IMG/VR virus record: IMGVR_UViG_3300048919_000070
Coordinates: 1 to 64,000 of that record
Strand: one strand, 5' to 3'
Origin: a virus
DNA: 64,000 nucleotides
In this document: piece after piece, positions 47,751 to 56,243 of the stretch
How positions within the stretch are numbered: the stretch's first letter is position 1
Layout: each line of letters starts with the position of its first letter
Program-made: the position numbers and the translations under genes
The notes under the pieces: generated by a model
Databases searched by the model: none
Told to the model about the DNA's origin: nothing
The model's input: only the letters and a program-made list of their open reading frames with translations

Positions 47751-48692
47751 TTAACTCCTGTTCAGCACTGCGCCGAACTTCTCGGCCAAGATGGATTCCG
47801 CCGTGTCGCTCTGTACCGGCACATCCGAGTAACGATACTTCCAGTCCATCGGAATATCCGTGTTCGGGACATTGCGGCCGCCGAACTTCATTGTCAGGGT
47901 CAGGTTGTCGACGGTCGTTTTACGGACTAACGATACCAGACCGAGCGCCAGAACGTTATTGTTATCCGGCAGCGTTTGCGAAGACGTGAATGATTCTTCT
48001 GCGCCCGTCACGTTGCCGATCAGGTAACGGTCAAGTTTATCCGTCGGCAGCGGACCAACCATCGCCCAGTGTGCGGCAGTTGGGCTTGTGGACGGCGCCC
48101 ACTCGTTCGGAGTTTCGTCCTTAGTAGGGAAGCGCGTCACGATCTGCATTGGCTGGATGCGCGCGCCGTCGTTCATGTAGAAGTCGTCGTAGTTCTTCGT
48201 TGACCCGACATCATCCGGCACCGCGTTCCACGGATTGAGGCGGCAGGTCACGACGTTGGCAGTGGCCAGTTCTTCCGGCATGGTGCCGACGAAATCCTGA
48301 CGGCCGTTAAACCAGACGACCATCTGGCGGGCGTTGCGGCGTAGCTCCACCTCGCAGTAATACCAGCGGGACTTCACAGGGCCGGCATTACCGGTTTCCC
48401 CGCCAACGAAGTACGGGCGGCCGGTAGATACGCTGAGAGCCAGGGTAACGCCATTGTTAAACTGGATCAGCGCGCCCCGCTTATCGAACTGAAACGCGAA
48501 GCCGACGGAGAAGCGATCCCCCGACCATGGCCACCCGCGCGATACTGAACTGCTGGCGCAGACAAGCGAACGTCCTGTTTTGCGACCGGTCCCTGTCACC
48601 ACGTTCCCCAAAATGGTGTAATCGGCCAACCGCATTTCCGCCGCCGGATTCTCTGCTTTGTCGAATTGTTCGAATCCATCAATGAATGGCAT
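47751..48692 (-). CDS. Lectin-like tail protein, paralogue 1 of array
   Basis: 313 residues, ATG 48692 behind GAGGT. MPFIDGFEQFDK, WYYCEVELRRNARQMVVWFN, YDDFYMNDGARIQPMQIVTR, RYLIGNVTGAEESFTSS, and the ending ESILAEKFGAVLNRS. The closest to the tail-tip gene. Shortest copy. As with the others, a role in the virion tip or fibres is inferred from position and fold. Confidence 0.75.
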   Translation of the reverse strand: MPFIDGFEQFDKAENPAAEMRLADYTILGNVVTGTGRKTGRSLVCASSSVSRGWPWSGDRFSVGFAFQFDKRGALIQFNNGVTLALSVSTGRPYFVGGETGNAGPVKSRWYYCEVELRRNARQMVVWFNGRQDFVGTMPEELATANVVTCRLNPWNAVPDDVGSTKNYDDFYMNDGARIQPMQIVTRFPTKDETPNEWAPSTSPTAAHWAMVGPLPTDKLDRYLIGNVTGAEESFTSSQTLPDNNNVLALGLVSLVRKTTVDNLTLTMKFGGRNVPNTDIPMDWKYRYSDVPVQSDTAESILAEKFGAVLNRS

Positions 48693-48700
48693 GTTCTACC

Positions 48701-49426
48701 TCACGTCACGATGTTCAGGCGAAACGCCCAACCGAAGTTCTTGAATCCTGCGATGATATCAGTCGGCGCTTTAATAGCGAAGATGTCCCCCGCACCGAAT
48801 GACACCGGACTCGGAATGTCGAACTGGCCAGTGGTAGAGCCGGAAGGGATCATGATTCTCCCGACCTTCGTGGCGTTTCGGTAGATGGCCAGTTCAACGT
48901 ATCCCGGACTACCGGCCACCAGCCGGAATGAACTACCTACTGCGTTCTTAGGCAGGGACACCGCCTGCACCAGCGGCAGGAACATGATCCACTCGTCTTT
49001 GTCCACTGCGTAAGGGACAGTACCGCCGATGTCATAGTAAAGCGGGAGGACGCCTGGGTCAGTTCCCGGGGTTTGGCCGGTTGTCTCGTCGACCCACTGC
49101 ACCCCGTTATACCAGATCCACGCTTCGATATTGACCAGTCGGGCGCGCAGGCCACGCGTCGGGGTGAAGAACACCCACTGGCCAGCGAGACGATACGCCA
49201 TCTTGCCGTCCTGGTTAGCCCAGTCGCCGGAAGAAGGCGTGGCCACAATGTACTGATCGCCGTCCTCAACGTTCTGAGGCGGCGACCCGAAGTTCATGTT
49301 CAGGATGTAGGGGTTCATCAGGGCGTCCATCAGAACCATGTTTTGGTTCATCGGACCGCCCCAAAAATCCTCCCCTGCAGCCCAACCGTACAGCACCCCG
49401 AAACGGGGCGCGGTAACTGCTGGCAT
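48701..49426 (-). CDS. DUF2793 tail protein
   Basis: 241 residues; ATG 49426 has AAGGAG 9 nt upstream, while a longer frame extends into the tail-tip gene. Residues about 10-110 match DUF2793: GVLYGWAAGEDFWGGPMNQN, MDALMNPYILN, NVEDGDQYIVATPSSGDWAN, and DGKMAYRLAGQWVFFTP. The C-terminal half is beta-rich and unassigned. DUF2793 proteins are found with tail-tip genes in siphophages and gene transfer agents. Confidence 0.8.
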   Translation of the reverse strand: MPAVTAPRFGVLYGWAAGEDFWGGPMNQNMVLMDALMNPYILNMNFGSPPQNVEDGDQYIVATPSSGDWANQDGKMAYRLAGQWVFFTPTRGLRARLVNIEAWIWYNGVQWVDETTGQTPGTDPGVLPLYYDIGGTVPYAVDKDEWIMFLPLVQAVSLPKNAVGSSFRLVAGSPGYVELAIYRNATKVGRIMIPSGSTTGQFDIPSPVSFGAGDIFAIKAPTDIIAGFKNFGWAFRLNIVT

Positions 49427-49437
49427 ATTGATTCTCC

Positions 49438-52400
49438 TTAAAGCGTTTTCGGCAGAGTGTTCGCCCAACCATGATCCCAGTCGTATGACCATGAGCCTTC
49501 GAAGTCAGGGTCTGGCGGCTCCGGCGGGTCAACGATGATTGGCGGAATCTCCGGTGGCCAGTCAGGGTCTACTGGGTCAGTCGGGTCTGGCGTCGTCGGG
49601 TCAGTCGGGTCTGGCTCATTCGGACCACCAGGATCGCCTGGATTGCCGCCGCCACTTCCGCCACCAGAACCACCGCCAGGTTGATTGCCGCCGCCAGGCT
49701 GCTGACCAGGAGGACAGGCATTCGTCGGAACACTGACATAAAACGAGTATCCCTGCCATGATTCTAAACCACTTGGGTTCACTGCGAACAGCGTCATCAT
49801 GATTGTCACGTTGCCGCAGGCGTTGAACACCGGCCCCGCTTTCGCGCCGTCCGCTTCTGCCATGGCCGCGGTGTACGTGAAGCCGGTACCGTCGATGTCG
49901 TACTGACGCAGGGTAAATTTATCCGCGCCGCCTTTGCTGTTCGGCAGAACGTAACCCACCCAAACGCGATACTTGACGCCAGGTTCCGGACCAATGTTGC
50001 CCGCTGTATGGTCTACCGCGTCCCCCGCCTGAGACAGACGGTCGCGGTGTGTCCACGACAGGTTGACGTCGCGCGCATGGTAGATGCCCTGAGCGTCACG
50101 CGTGAACGCATCGGTACGAATCCACCAGCGATGGTTGTCGATATACACGTCGCCAGGGGCATACGGCCGGACCGGTCGCGTCTTCATCTGGATGTTCGTC
50201 TGCGGCACCTGATCGAGCGGGTACGGGACGGTGTGGGTTTCCGGTTTCAGTTTCACGCCCACCCACTCCTGACCGCCGTAGACGTAGCCGGAGATGGCGT
50301 TTTTCTTCTGGAAGAACCAGATCGGCGTGTTGCGGTAGTGAATCGCGGGAACCGTGTCTGCCACGCCGCGGCCGAGCACCAGGAAGCCGTTGCCGATAGA
50401 GTCGATGCGGACGATCTCTTTATCAATCAGGGCGAGGTCGCCTACGGAAATCCCCTCCAGCGGTACGCCGTCCTGTTCGGATGTCGCGCCAAACGAAACC
50501 TGCGTATCCAGGTAATCCAGATTGGTGGTTGTCACCGCCCACGGAGTGAACGCGCCGGAGCCGGACGACTGCCAGTTCTTAGGCGTGTACACCGGATTGC
50601 CTTTGCTGTCGTAGGTAACATCCAGCGCCGAGGACCAGAACTCATAGCCATCGGTCAGACGGTCAGAAGTACGGGCAACCACGCCCATCGGACGCGAGTT
50701 AGACAGGCTGAGATTCAGGCGATACAGTTCCAGGTACGGCGCTTCGAACAGCGTGGCATCCATGACCACCGGCATGAGCGTCATCTGGCTCGCTGCCTGA
50801 CCAAGTGAAGCCATGGCCAGACCGTCAGTCGGCATACCGCTGCCATCGCTGTCATCAACGTCGGTTGCGGTCTGCTGGCCAAGTGAAGCCATCATCAGGC
50901 CATAAGTCGGGGTAGAGTCGTCCCCGCCGTCCGTATCGCTGACAGTCATGGACGTCTGCTGCGCAAGCTGCGCCATCTGCAGATAGGTCGCCACGTCTTC
51001 CACCTGAATCTGGATCCGGTAGCCCTGCCACGATTCGTAATTATTCCGGCGCGTGAACAGCGTCGCGGACATGTCGAACACGCGGCCGTCGTCCTGCTCG
51101 GTCACGCCAAGGTCAGACATAGCCTGCGTCCACAGATACTGATAAGACGTTCCGGTGATGCCGGTTTCCTGACGGACGAGAACGTTCTGGTCGTTGTAGA
51201 AGCGCAGGACATACGACGTGCCTGGCTCCGGACCAATGTTCCCGATTTCGTGATCCACGCGGGTATCTTCCTGCGCCACACGATCGCGGTGTTTCCAGGA
51301 GATAGTCAGTACCGGAGCATTCTTGCTTAACGACGTTTTCACGTACCAGCGCCACTGATCGTTCAGCCAGACATACCCTGGAGCATACGGACGGTAGAAG
51401 CGGAAGTTCATGACAACGGTATCGATCGGCGCGTCTTCCAGTGGGTACCGGCCAGCGAGGGTGTACGGCAGCACTTTGCCGTCGACAGTCTCGCCGCCCA
51501 CGTAGGCCACGGAATCCGAACCGACTTCGTCTTCGAAGAACCACGCCAGTTGTCCGGCTGCTTGTGGGGCCGGCACCGTGTCATAAACGCCACGCGCTAC
51601 CGTCAGCCAGTATTCGTTACCCATCTCGGCGATAGCGTCCACGCGCATAATCTCTTCGCCCAGGTAGATACACTCGCCCACCACCATCTCGTCTTCGTCT
51701 TTCAGCTTGTTCAGTTTGACGGTGGTAGTCAGGTAGGAAATGTTCTCCATCAGTTCGCCGAGCGGAACGAAGCCCCCTTGGCCACGGATTTCGAATGAGG
51801 ATTCGCCGCCCGCGCGCATGGCCAGATCGTAGCCCATCGACAAACTGGTAGGCTTTTCTGCGGCCATGCCGTAATAACCCCATTGCGGTTGGATGGCGTT
51901 GAACTCCCCTGGCGGGTACATGCGGTTCAGGAGCGCGTAGGGAACCTCGTAGGCGCGTCGGCGGGCGATGGACGGCAAACGGTCAGGTGGATTCGTTACC
52001 GGCGGCTGTACGGCCGCTGTACCGTTCACAGGCATGGCGAAGACGTCTTCCACTGCAGAGATATGCAGATAGCCATCGGTCATCGGCATTTCTTCCACAG
52101 CACCGGCACGAATGGCGATGTCGATGCCCCCGCGCTTAGGATCCTGAATACGGAAGACGGTACCAGGCTGAATCTTCCAGCCGCGGTGGTCGACCTTAAT
52201 CTTGAATCCGCGGAGGGGCAGCGCCTGCGCATTCAGGTCGCGGTCAGCGAGACGTTGGGCCAGCTCGGCAGTCGGCGCGCCCATGTAGTCGACGTTGCTG
52301 GAAACGATCGACCCTGCAGTCTGGATACCGGCCAGGTTCTGCGAGCGCACCTTCCCGTCTTCGTTCGACAGCGGCGAGTGATAGCCGACCACGATTTCGT

Positions 52401-53235
52401 TAATCAAACTGGTACCGGCGGCCACCGAACATTCTTCCACGGCGATAAGGCCGGAATCGTTCGTGAACACCGGCAACTGTTCAAACACGTAATCGTCGCG
52501 GATCAGTTTAATCGTCAGCAGGCCGGTCTGTTTATCGACGTACATCGTGGCGCCGAGGTGGTCCAGAATGTTCTGCGCGAAGGAGTCCAGGTTGTCGGTA
52601 CGTTTCCACGCAAGGCAAAGCCCCATCCCTTCTGAGTAAGCAAGGTCAGCAGCGTATTGCCATTGCGCTTCGTACATCGCCGAACGCGGGATGCCACGAC
52701 CCCACACTCGGTTGGTGCACGCTTCATACAGGATGTGGACGCCGTTCATCGACTGGATGGTGCCGACGCGCGAATGCCCGTCATCATCGGTGTACGTGGT
52801 GGTCTGGTCGATGCGAATCTTCGACGGGTACCACGTAGCGCCGTCCCACCCCTGCAGCAGTCGGCGCAGTTTGAACGCCCACGGTTTCGGGTACGGGTTC
52901 ATGGCGCAGACCATGCCGTCAAAGAACAACGTCACGATGCCCCTGAACTCCGGCGACAAACCTGGCAGAATGGACTTCACCTTAGCCGAGACAGTCTGGC
53001 TTTCCCCGCCCAGGTAAAACTCGGCGTTCCCGTCGATACCACCTTCGGCCTTGGTACCGCCGAAAAGCTCCGGCTTACTGATCTTGAAAGCGGTGTTGGA
53101 CGTCATCTCGCCCGTCCATGCCGTCCGGTCGCCCACGCGGATTTCCAGCAGCGCGTCGACCGGTCCCCGGCACATCCCCATTTGCATCGACATTAAGTAT
53201 TTAAAGCCGACTGTAACGTTCTTGGCCTTACCCAT
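49438..53235 (-). CDS. Tail tip / host attachment protein (gpJ-like)
   Basis: 1265 residues, ATG 53235 with GGAG upstream. The N-terminal ~400 residues (VTVGFKYLMSMQMGMCRGPV, LLEIRVGDRTAW, FDGMVCAMNPYPKPWAFK) are typical of the large siphophage tip proteins. An approximately 250-residue module occurs twice (ARGVYDTVPAP and RGVADTVPAI, RPYAPG, SWKHRDR/SWTHRDR, GNIGPEPG). Between the copies is a linker with three M/A-x-L-x-QQT-like units. The last ~100 residues are Gly/Pro/Asp low complexity. It would form the distal tip and contact the receptor. Confidence 0.88.
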   Translation of the reverse strand: MGKAKNVTVGFKYLMSMQMGMCRGPVDALLEIRVGDRTAWTGEMTSNTAFKISKPELFGGTKAEGGIDGNAEFYLGGESQTVSAKVKSILPGLSPEFRGIVTLFFDGMVCAMNPYPKPWAFKLRRLLQGWDGATWYPSKIRIDQTTTYTDDDGHSRVGTIQSMNGVHILYEACTNRVWGRGIPRSAMYEAQWQYAADLAYSEGMGLCLAWKRTDNLDSFAQNILDHLGATMYVDKQTGLLTIKLIRDDYVFEQLPVFTNDSGLIAVEECSVAAGTSLINEIVVGYHSPLSNEDGKVRSQNLAGIQTAGSIVSSNVDYMGAPTAELAQRLADRDLNAQALPLRGFKIKVDHRGWKIQPGTVFRIQDPKRGGIDIAIRAGAVEEMPMTDGYLHISAVEDVFAMPVNGTAAVQPPVTNPPDRLPSIARRRAYEVPYALLNRMYPPGEFNAIQPQWGYYGMAAEKPTSLSMGYDLAMRAGGESSFEIRGQGGFVPLGELMENISYLTTTVKLNKLKDEDEMVVGECIYLGEEIMRVDAIAEMGNEYWLTVARGVYDTVPAPQAAGQLAWFFEDEVGSDSVAYVGGETVDGKVLPYTLAGRYPLEDAPIDTVVMNFRFYRPYAPGYVWLNDQWRWYVKTSLSKNAPVLTISWKHRDRVAQEDTRVDHEIGNIGPEPGTSYVLRFYNDQNVLVRQETGITGTSYQYLWTQAMSDLGVTEQDDGRVFDMSATLFTRRNNYESWQGYRIQIQVEDVATYLQMAQLAQQTSMTVSDTDGGDDSTPTYGLMMASLGQQTATDVDDSDGSGMPTDGLAMASLGQAASQMTLMPVVMDATLFEAPYLELYRLNLSLSNSRPMGVVARTSDRLTDGYEFWSSALDVTYDSKGNPVYTPKNWQSSGSGAFTPWAVTTTNLDYLDTQVSFGATSEQDGVPLEGISVGDLALIDKEIVRIDSIGNGFLVLGRGVADTVPAIHYRNTPIWFFQKKNAISGYVYGGQEWVGVKLKPETHTVPYPLDQVPQTNIQMKTRPVRPYAPGDVYIDNHRWWIRTDAFTRDAQGIYHARDVNLSWTHRDRLSQAGDAVDHTAGNIGPEPGVKYRVWVGYVLPNSKGGADKFTLRQYDIDGTGFTYTAAMAEADGAKAGPVFNACGNVTIMMTLFAVNPSGLESWQGYSFYVSVPTNACPPGQQPGGGNQPGGGSGGGSGGGNPGDPGGPNEPDPTDPTTPDPTDPVDPDWPPEIPPIIVDPPEPPDPDFEGSWSYDWDHGWANTLPKTL

Positions 53236-53443
53236 TGTTGTTCTTCTCCGCTTCCATTCGGTGTGCCAGTTCGATAACGGCGTTCATCTGCGCATCCCCG
53301 TAAGCGCGCACCTGTTCTTCCGGCATCCCGTTCTGTAGCGCGTACATGATTTCTTCGTCGGTCAGGCCAACGCGTTTCATGCGGTTGACCAGTCCACGGC
53401 CGCAGAGTTTAGCGGCACGGATATGTTCGACAGTGATAAGCAT
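53228..53443 (-). CDS. Small tail-assembly protein
   Basis: 71 residues, ATG 53443 behind AAGGGGG. Helical, with GRGLVNRMKRVGLTDEEIMY and QVRAYGDAQMNAVIELAHRM. It overlaps the tip gene start by 8 nt. In similar phages small genes at this position accompany the tip protein; no specific function known to me. Confidence 0.65.
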   Translation of the reverse strand: MLITVEHIRAAKLCGRGLVNRMKRVGLTDEEIMYALQNGMPEEQVRAYGDAQMNAVIELAHRMEAEKNNNG

Positions 53444-53452
53444 AAAGCCCCC

Positions 53453-53695
53453 TTATTTTTTCGCGTTCTTCGCTTTAACTTTCTTCGTGCGGAAATTGCC
53501 GGTGGCCAGAACGAACCAGTCGGAGATCCACACCTCGCCAAAGATGACGGTTTGCGGCGTACCTTCATCAATCTGCGGGATGTTCATATCATCGTAGGTG
53601 CCAGGCTGCGGTTGCGTTGGCTTGGGCGCCAGCACGATAGATAGCACCATACTGGCCACCATCATAATCAGCATCGCCCACGTCATCGGTTCCAT
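53453..53695 (-). CDS. Tail-assembly membrane-like protein
   Basis: 80 residues, ATG 53695 behind AAGGAGG. N-terminal hydrophobic helix (WAMLIMMVASMVLSIVLA) followed by PKPTQPQPGTYDDMNIPQID and GTPQTVIFGEVWISDWFVLA. This hydrophobic-start plus IPQ-x2-EGTP-x-VIFG pattern is common in siphophage proteins just before the tip gene. It may cap the tip or sit in the membrane on ejection; inference. Confidence 0.7.
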   Translation of the reverse strand: MEPMTWAMLIMMVASMVLSIVLAPKPTQPQPGTYDDMNIPQIDEGTPQTVIFGEVWISDWFVLATGNFRTKKVKAKNAKK

Positions 53696-53704
53696 GTTGC
53701 CTCC

Positions 53705-54529
53705 TTAGAAAATCGGGTCGCCTGAGAACGGCGATTTGCCAGGGATGTGCGGCTCACCGCCGTAGTTGGCCACGTTGTTGAATTTGCTGCTGCAGGTGAG
53801 AATGACACGATTGCATCCTGGGTAAATGTATATCGGATCCCCGTTCGCAATGCCATCGCTTCGTCCAAGCAGGGTAATCGTGTTGCCAATCTGCGACGTG
53901 ATGCCTCGGCGGTTCGGACCACCTGTCCGGCGGTCTACCCACTCGACGAATCCGGCCGTGAAGTAGTTGTCCCCGAAAGCAGCGATGTCCGCGGCCACGG
54001 TGATTTTCCCGCCCTGCGCGTTGGTAACGGTGGTCGTCAGTTTGTGGGCGTCTTTGTTAACTTTGCAGGTTGCCTGGTCGTACAGAACGTAAGGACAGCC
54101 GCGCTGCCACGTCAGGCGTAAGCCATTCCGCTGCATGGTGGGACCAAGCGTCTGGCAGGTAATCTCGGCCACTCCGGGAGTCGTGAAGTTCACGTTATTG
54201 ATGAAGCCGACGTAGTTGTAGGCCATCTCGTTGTCGTTCTCATGGACGCGGGCGCGTTTAACCATGACATCGTTAATTGGCGGGGTGTTAACGTAGAGCG
54301 ACACAAGGTCGAACGTGATCGGCAACCGGATGGTGAATGAGTCCGTCTGCGCTTCGCCGGTCTGGCTGACGCCGTCATCCTCAATGCCGAGCGTTTTGTA
54401 CAGACGCCCGCCGACGGAAATATCGCTGTCAGCGGACGTCACGTACCACGCCTTTGTGTCGATGGTGAATTCGTATAGGTGAATGGGACGCCCACTAAAT
54501 GTCGACGCCTCATACTCGTTGTACGCCAT
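53705..54529 (-). CDS. Distal tail protein, DUF2163 / BR0599 family
   Basis: 274 residues; ATG 54529 has AAGGAG 6 nt upstream, and the longer frame is rejected. IHLYEFTIDTKAWYVTSADS, RLYKTLGIEDDGVSQTGE, the DUF2163 signature LTWQRGCPYVLYDQATCKVN, and near the end DPIYIYPGCNRVILTCSSKF NNVANYGG-type text identify the BR0599/DUF2163 family. The conserved Cys pattern may bind metal or form disulfides. Found between tape measure and tip genes; part of the distal tail complex. Confidence 0.85.
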   Translation of the reverse strand: MAYNEYEASTFSGRPIHLYEFTIDTKAWYVTSADSDISVGGRLYKTLGIEDDGVSQTGEAQTDSFTIRLPITFDLVSLYVNTPPINDVMVKRARVHENDNEMAYNYVGFINNVNFTTPGVAEITCQTLGPTMQRNGLRLTWQRGCPYVLYDQATCKVNKDAHKLTTTVTNAQGGKITVAADIAAFGDNYFTAGFVEWVDRRTGGPNRRGITSQIGNTITLLGRSDGIANGDPIYIYPGCNRVILTCSSKFNNVANYGGEPHIPGKSPFSGDPIF

Positions 54530-54539
54530 AGCCTTCTCC

Positions 54540-56243
54540 TTATGGGAATACGGCTGGCGCTCCATCTCTTCGTTCAATGAATCCGTGTAGCGCCAGCACA
54601 CATTCTGCCGGTCCTGTCAGGTCAGCGTGGTGTGTGATTTCCACGGTGTCCGACGCCAATCGGCAGTATGGCATGAAGCATAACACTCGAATGTCTTCCT
54701 TGGCGATAGACCCGATGGTCTGGTCGAGGTATAAATATTCCACCCCATCCTCGGCGCGCGAGCTAACAATGCGGGCAGTGAGCGCCGTCCCATCGCGTTT
54801 TTCCAGGTACAGGTTGCGCCGGATTTCCTGCAGCAGATCCGCATAATACGAATACCCTGTCTGCTCCACCGCGATGTATCCGGTAGCCGGATTGATGTCT
54901 TCCACCAGCGTGAAATCCTCCAGCCAGTTAGGCGCGTAGAACGGCTGCGTCTGACCAGCCATGGCATACAGCATCTGGATGAACGTGAACTTCTCCTTCT
55001 TCCCTTTCAGCAGCCACGGCAGTGACCAGTCCTGCGTTTCCTGATTACCGGCGTCCATGACATACGGGATGCCGGTCTGGTTGTCTGTCCAGAACACAAC
55101 ACGGTCGAACGAGTGGGAAATGTTCTCCTTCCAGTTCGGGCGCTGATTAATGATCGGCAGGTTATCGCGGCCGTTACGCGGCCAGCCGACGTCGTTGAAA
55201 ATCCACGATGGCTGGATGAACGACTCGGCCGTGACAACGCGGAAACGCACCTGGAAATCGGCAGCAGCGTTGGTGTAGTTGTCCGCCTGGACAGCATCTT
55301 CAATCACGGACACGCGGCAGGGGAACAGTCGGAAGTTCGACCAGTCTTTTTTCAGTCCGGTGGCCAGCACGATGCGATCGTTATGCACCTCCAGGATAGG
55401 CACCAGTTCGTAATCGAAAATCTTCGACCGGTCCATGTTGCGGAGGATGGCCACGCCACCAGCGTAATAGTTCCGGTAGGTGAAGTCGCCGTGGATAACG
55501 GTTTCTTTCTCGGTCAGGTTCCACTTGATGAACTGGGTGTCGAACCACAGCGGGATAAGGCACTGGTCGCGGCCGAGGCCGATAATGGCCATCTCGATCG
55601 CACGGCGTTTATTCTTCAATCCGCGGAACTGCGCTTCCACGTACCGGCGCGGGAATCGGCGAATCTTGCGGCGCTGCTCGGCACCGGTTTCCGACGTCTG
55701 GACTGTCGACAACCACGCCCACGATTCGGTAATGCCGTCTCCCCAGTTCGGCTCCGGCAGGAATACCGGCAGGCTGAGAATATTACTCCCGCTGCCCGCC
55801 GGTTTAGCGCCAATGTCCGGCCACTGGGATTCATTGCCGATCATGCCGTTCGGGTCTGAGATGCTTTCCGGCACCACGTTCCCGCTGTTGTAGAACGCCC
55901 ACCCCGCGTATGCCGGAGTGTTCAGCGGACCATTGAAGTACGAAACATCCAGGCGGTGCCACCCCTGATCGACAGTGACGTACTCAAACGTCGACACCGC
56001 CATGCCAGCGGTACCGATTTGCGTGGAGTCGATGAACATCGTCATGGAGTCGTCGGAAGCCATCTGCACGGTGTACACGCCGCCGTCGAAATACTGCCAG
56101 CGGGACATGTAGTACGTGTGGTTCGCGGCTGCTCCGGAGAACGCGTCCTGGACGTATAGCATCCAGGCGTTGTTCATCTGCTGCGAGAATGTCTTGACTG
56201 TCGCGTTAGCGTCGCGTGTCCCCTTAACTGCTTTATCGGCCAT
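54540..56243 (-). CDS. Distal tail / baseplate hub-like protein with PA14-like N-domain
   Basis: 567 residues, ATG 56243 sharing one base with the tape measure stop. Residues about 28-135 look like a PA14-type beta-sandwich (YYMSRWQYFDGGVYTVQMAS, DDSMTMFIDSTQIG, WHRLDVSYFNGP), often carbohydrate-binding. The rest (about 180-567) includes RRKIRRFPRRYVEAQFRGLK and WILLKGKKEKF-like text (WLLKGKKEKFTFIQML), as in phage distal tail proteins of this position. Role inferred from place between tape measure and DUF2163. Confidence 0.7.
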   Translation of the reverse strand: MADKAVKGTRDANATVKTFSQQMNNAWMLYVQDAFSGAAANHTYYMSRWQYFDGGVYTVQMASDDSMTMFIDSTQIGTAGMAVSTFEYVTVDQGWHRLDVSYFNGPLNTPAYAGWAFYNSGNVVPESISDPNGMIGNESQWPDIGAKPAGSGSNILSLPVFLPEPNWGDGITESWAWLSTVQTSETGAEQRRKIRRFPRRYVEAQFRGLKNKRRAIEMAIIGLGRDQCLIPLWFDTQFIKWNLTEKETVIHGDFTYRNYYAGGVAILRNMDRSKIFDYELVPILEVHNDRIVLATGLKKDWSNFRLFPCRVSVIEDAVQADNYTNAAADFQVRFRVVTAESFIQPSWIFNDVGWPRNGRDNLPIINQRPNWKENISHSFDRVVFWTDNQTGIPYVMDAGNQETQDWSLPWLLKGKKEKFTFIQMLYAMAGQTQPFYAPNWLEDFTLVEDINPATGYIAVEQTGYSYYADLLQEIRRNLYLEKRDGTALTARIVSSRAEDGVEYLYLDQTIGSIAKEDIRVLCFMPYCRLASDTVEITHHADLTGPAECVLALHGFIERRDGAPAVFP

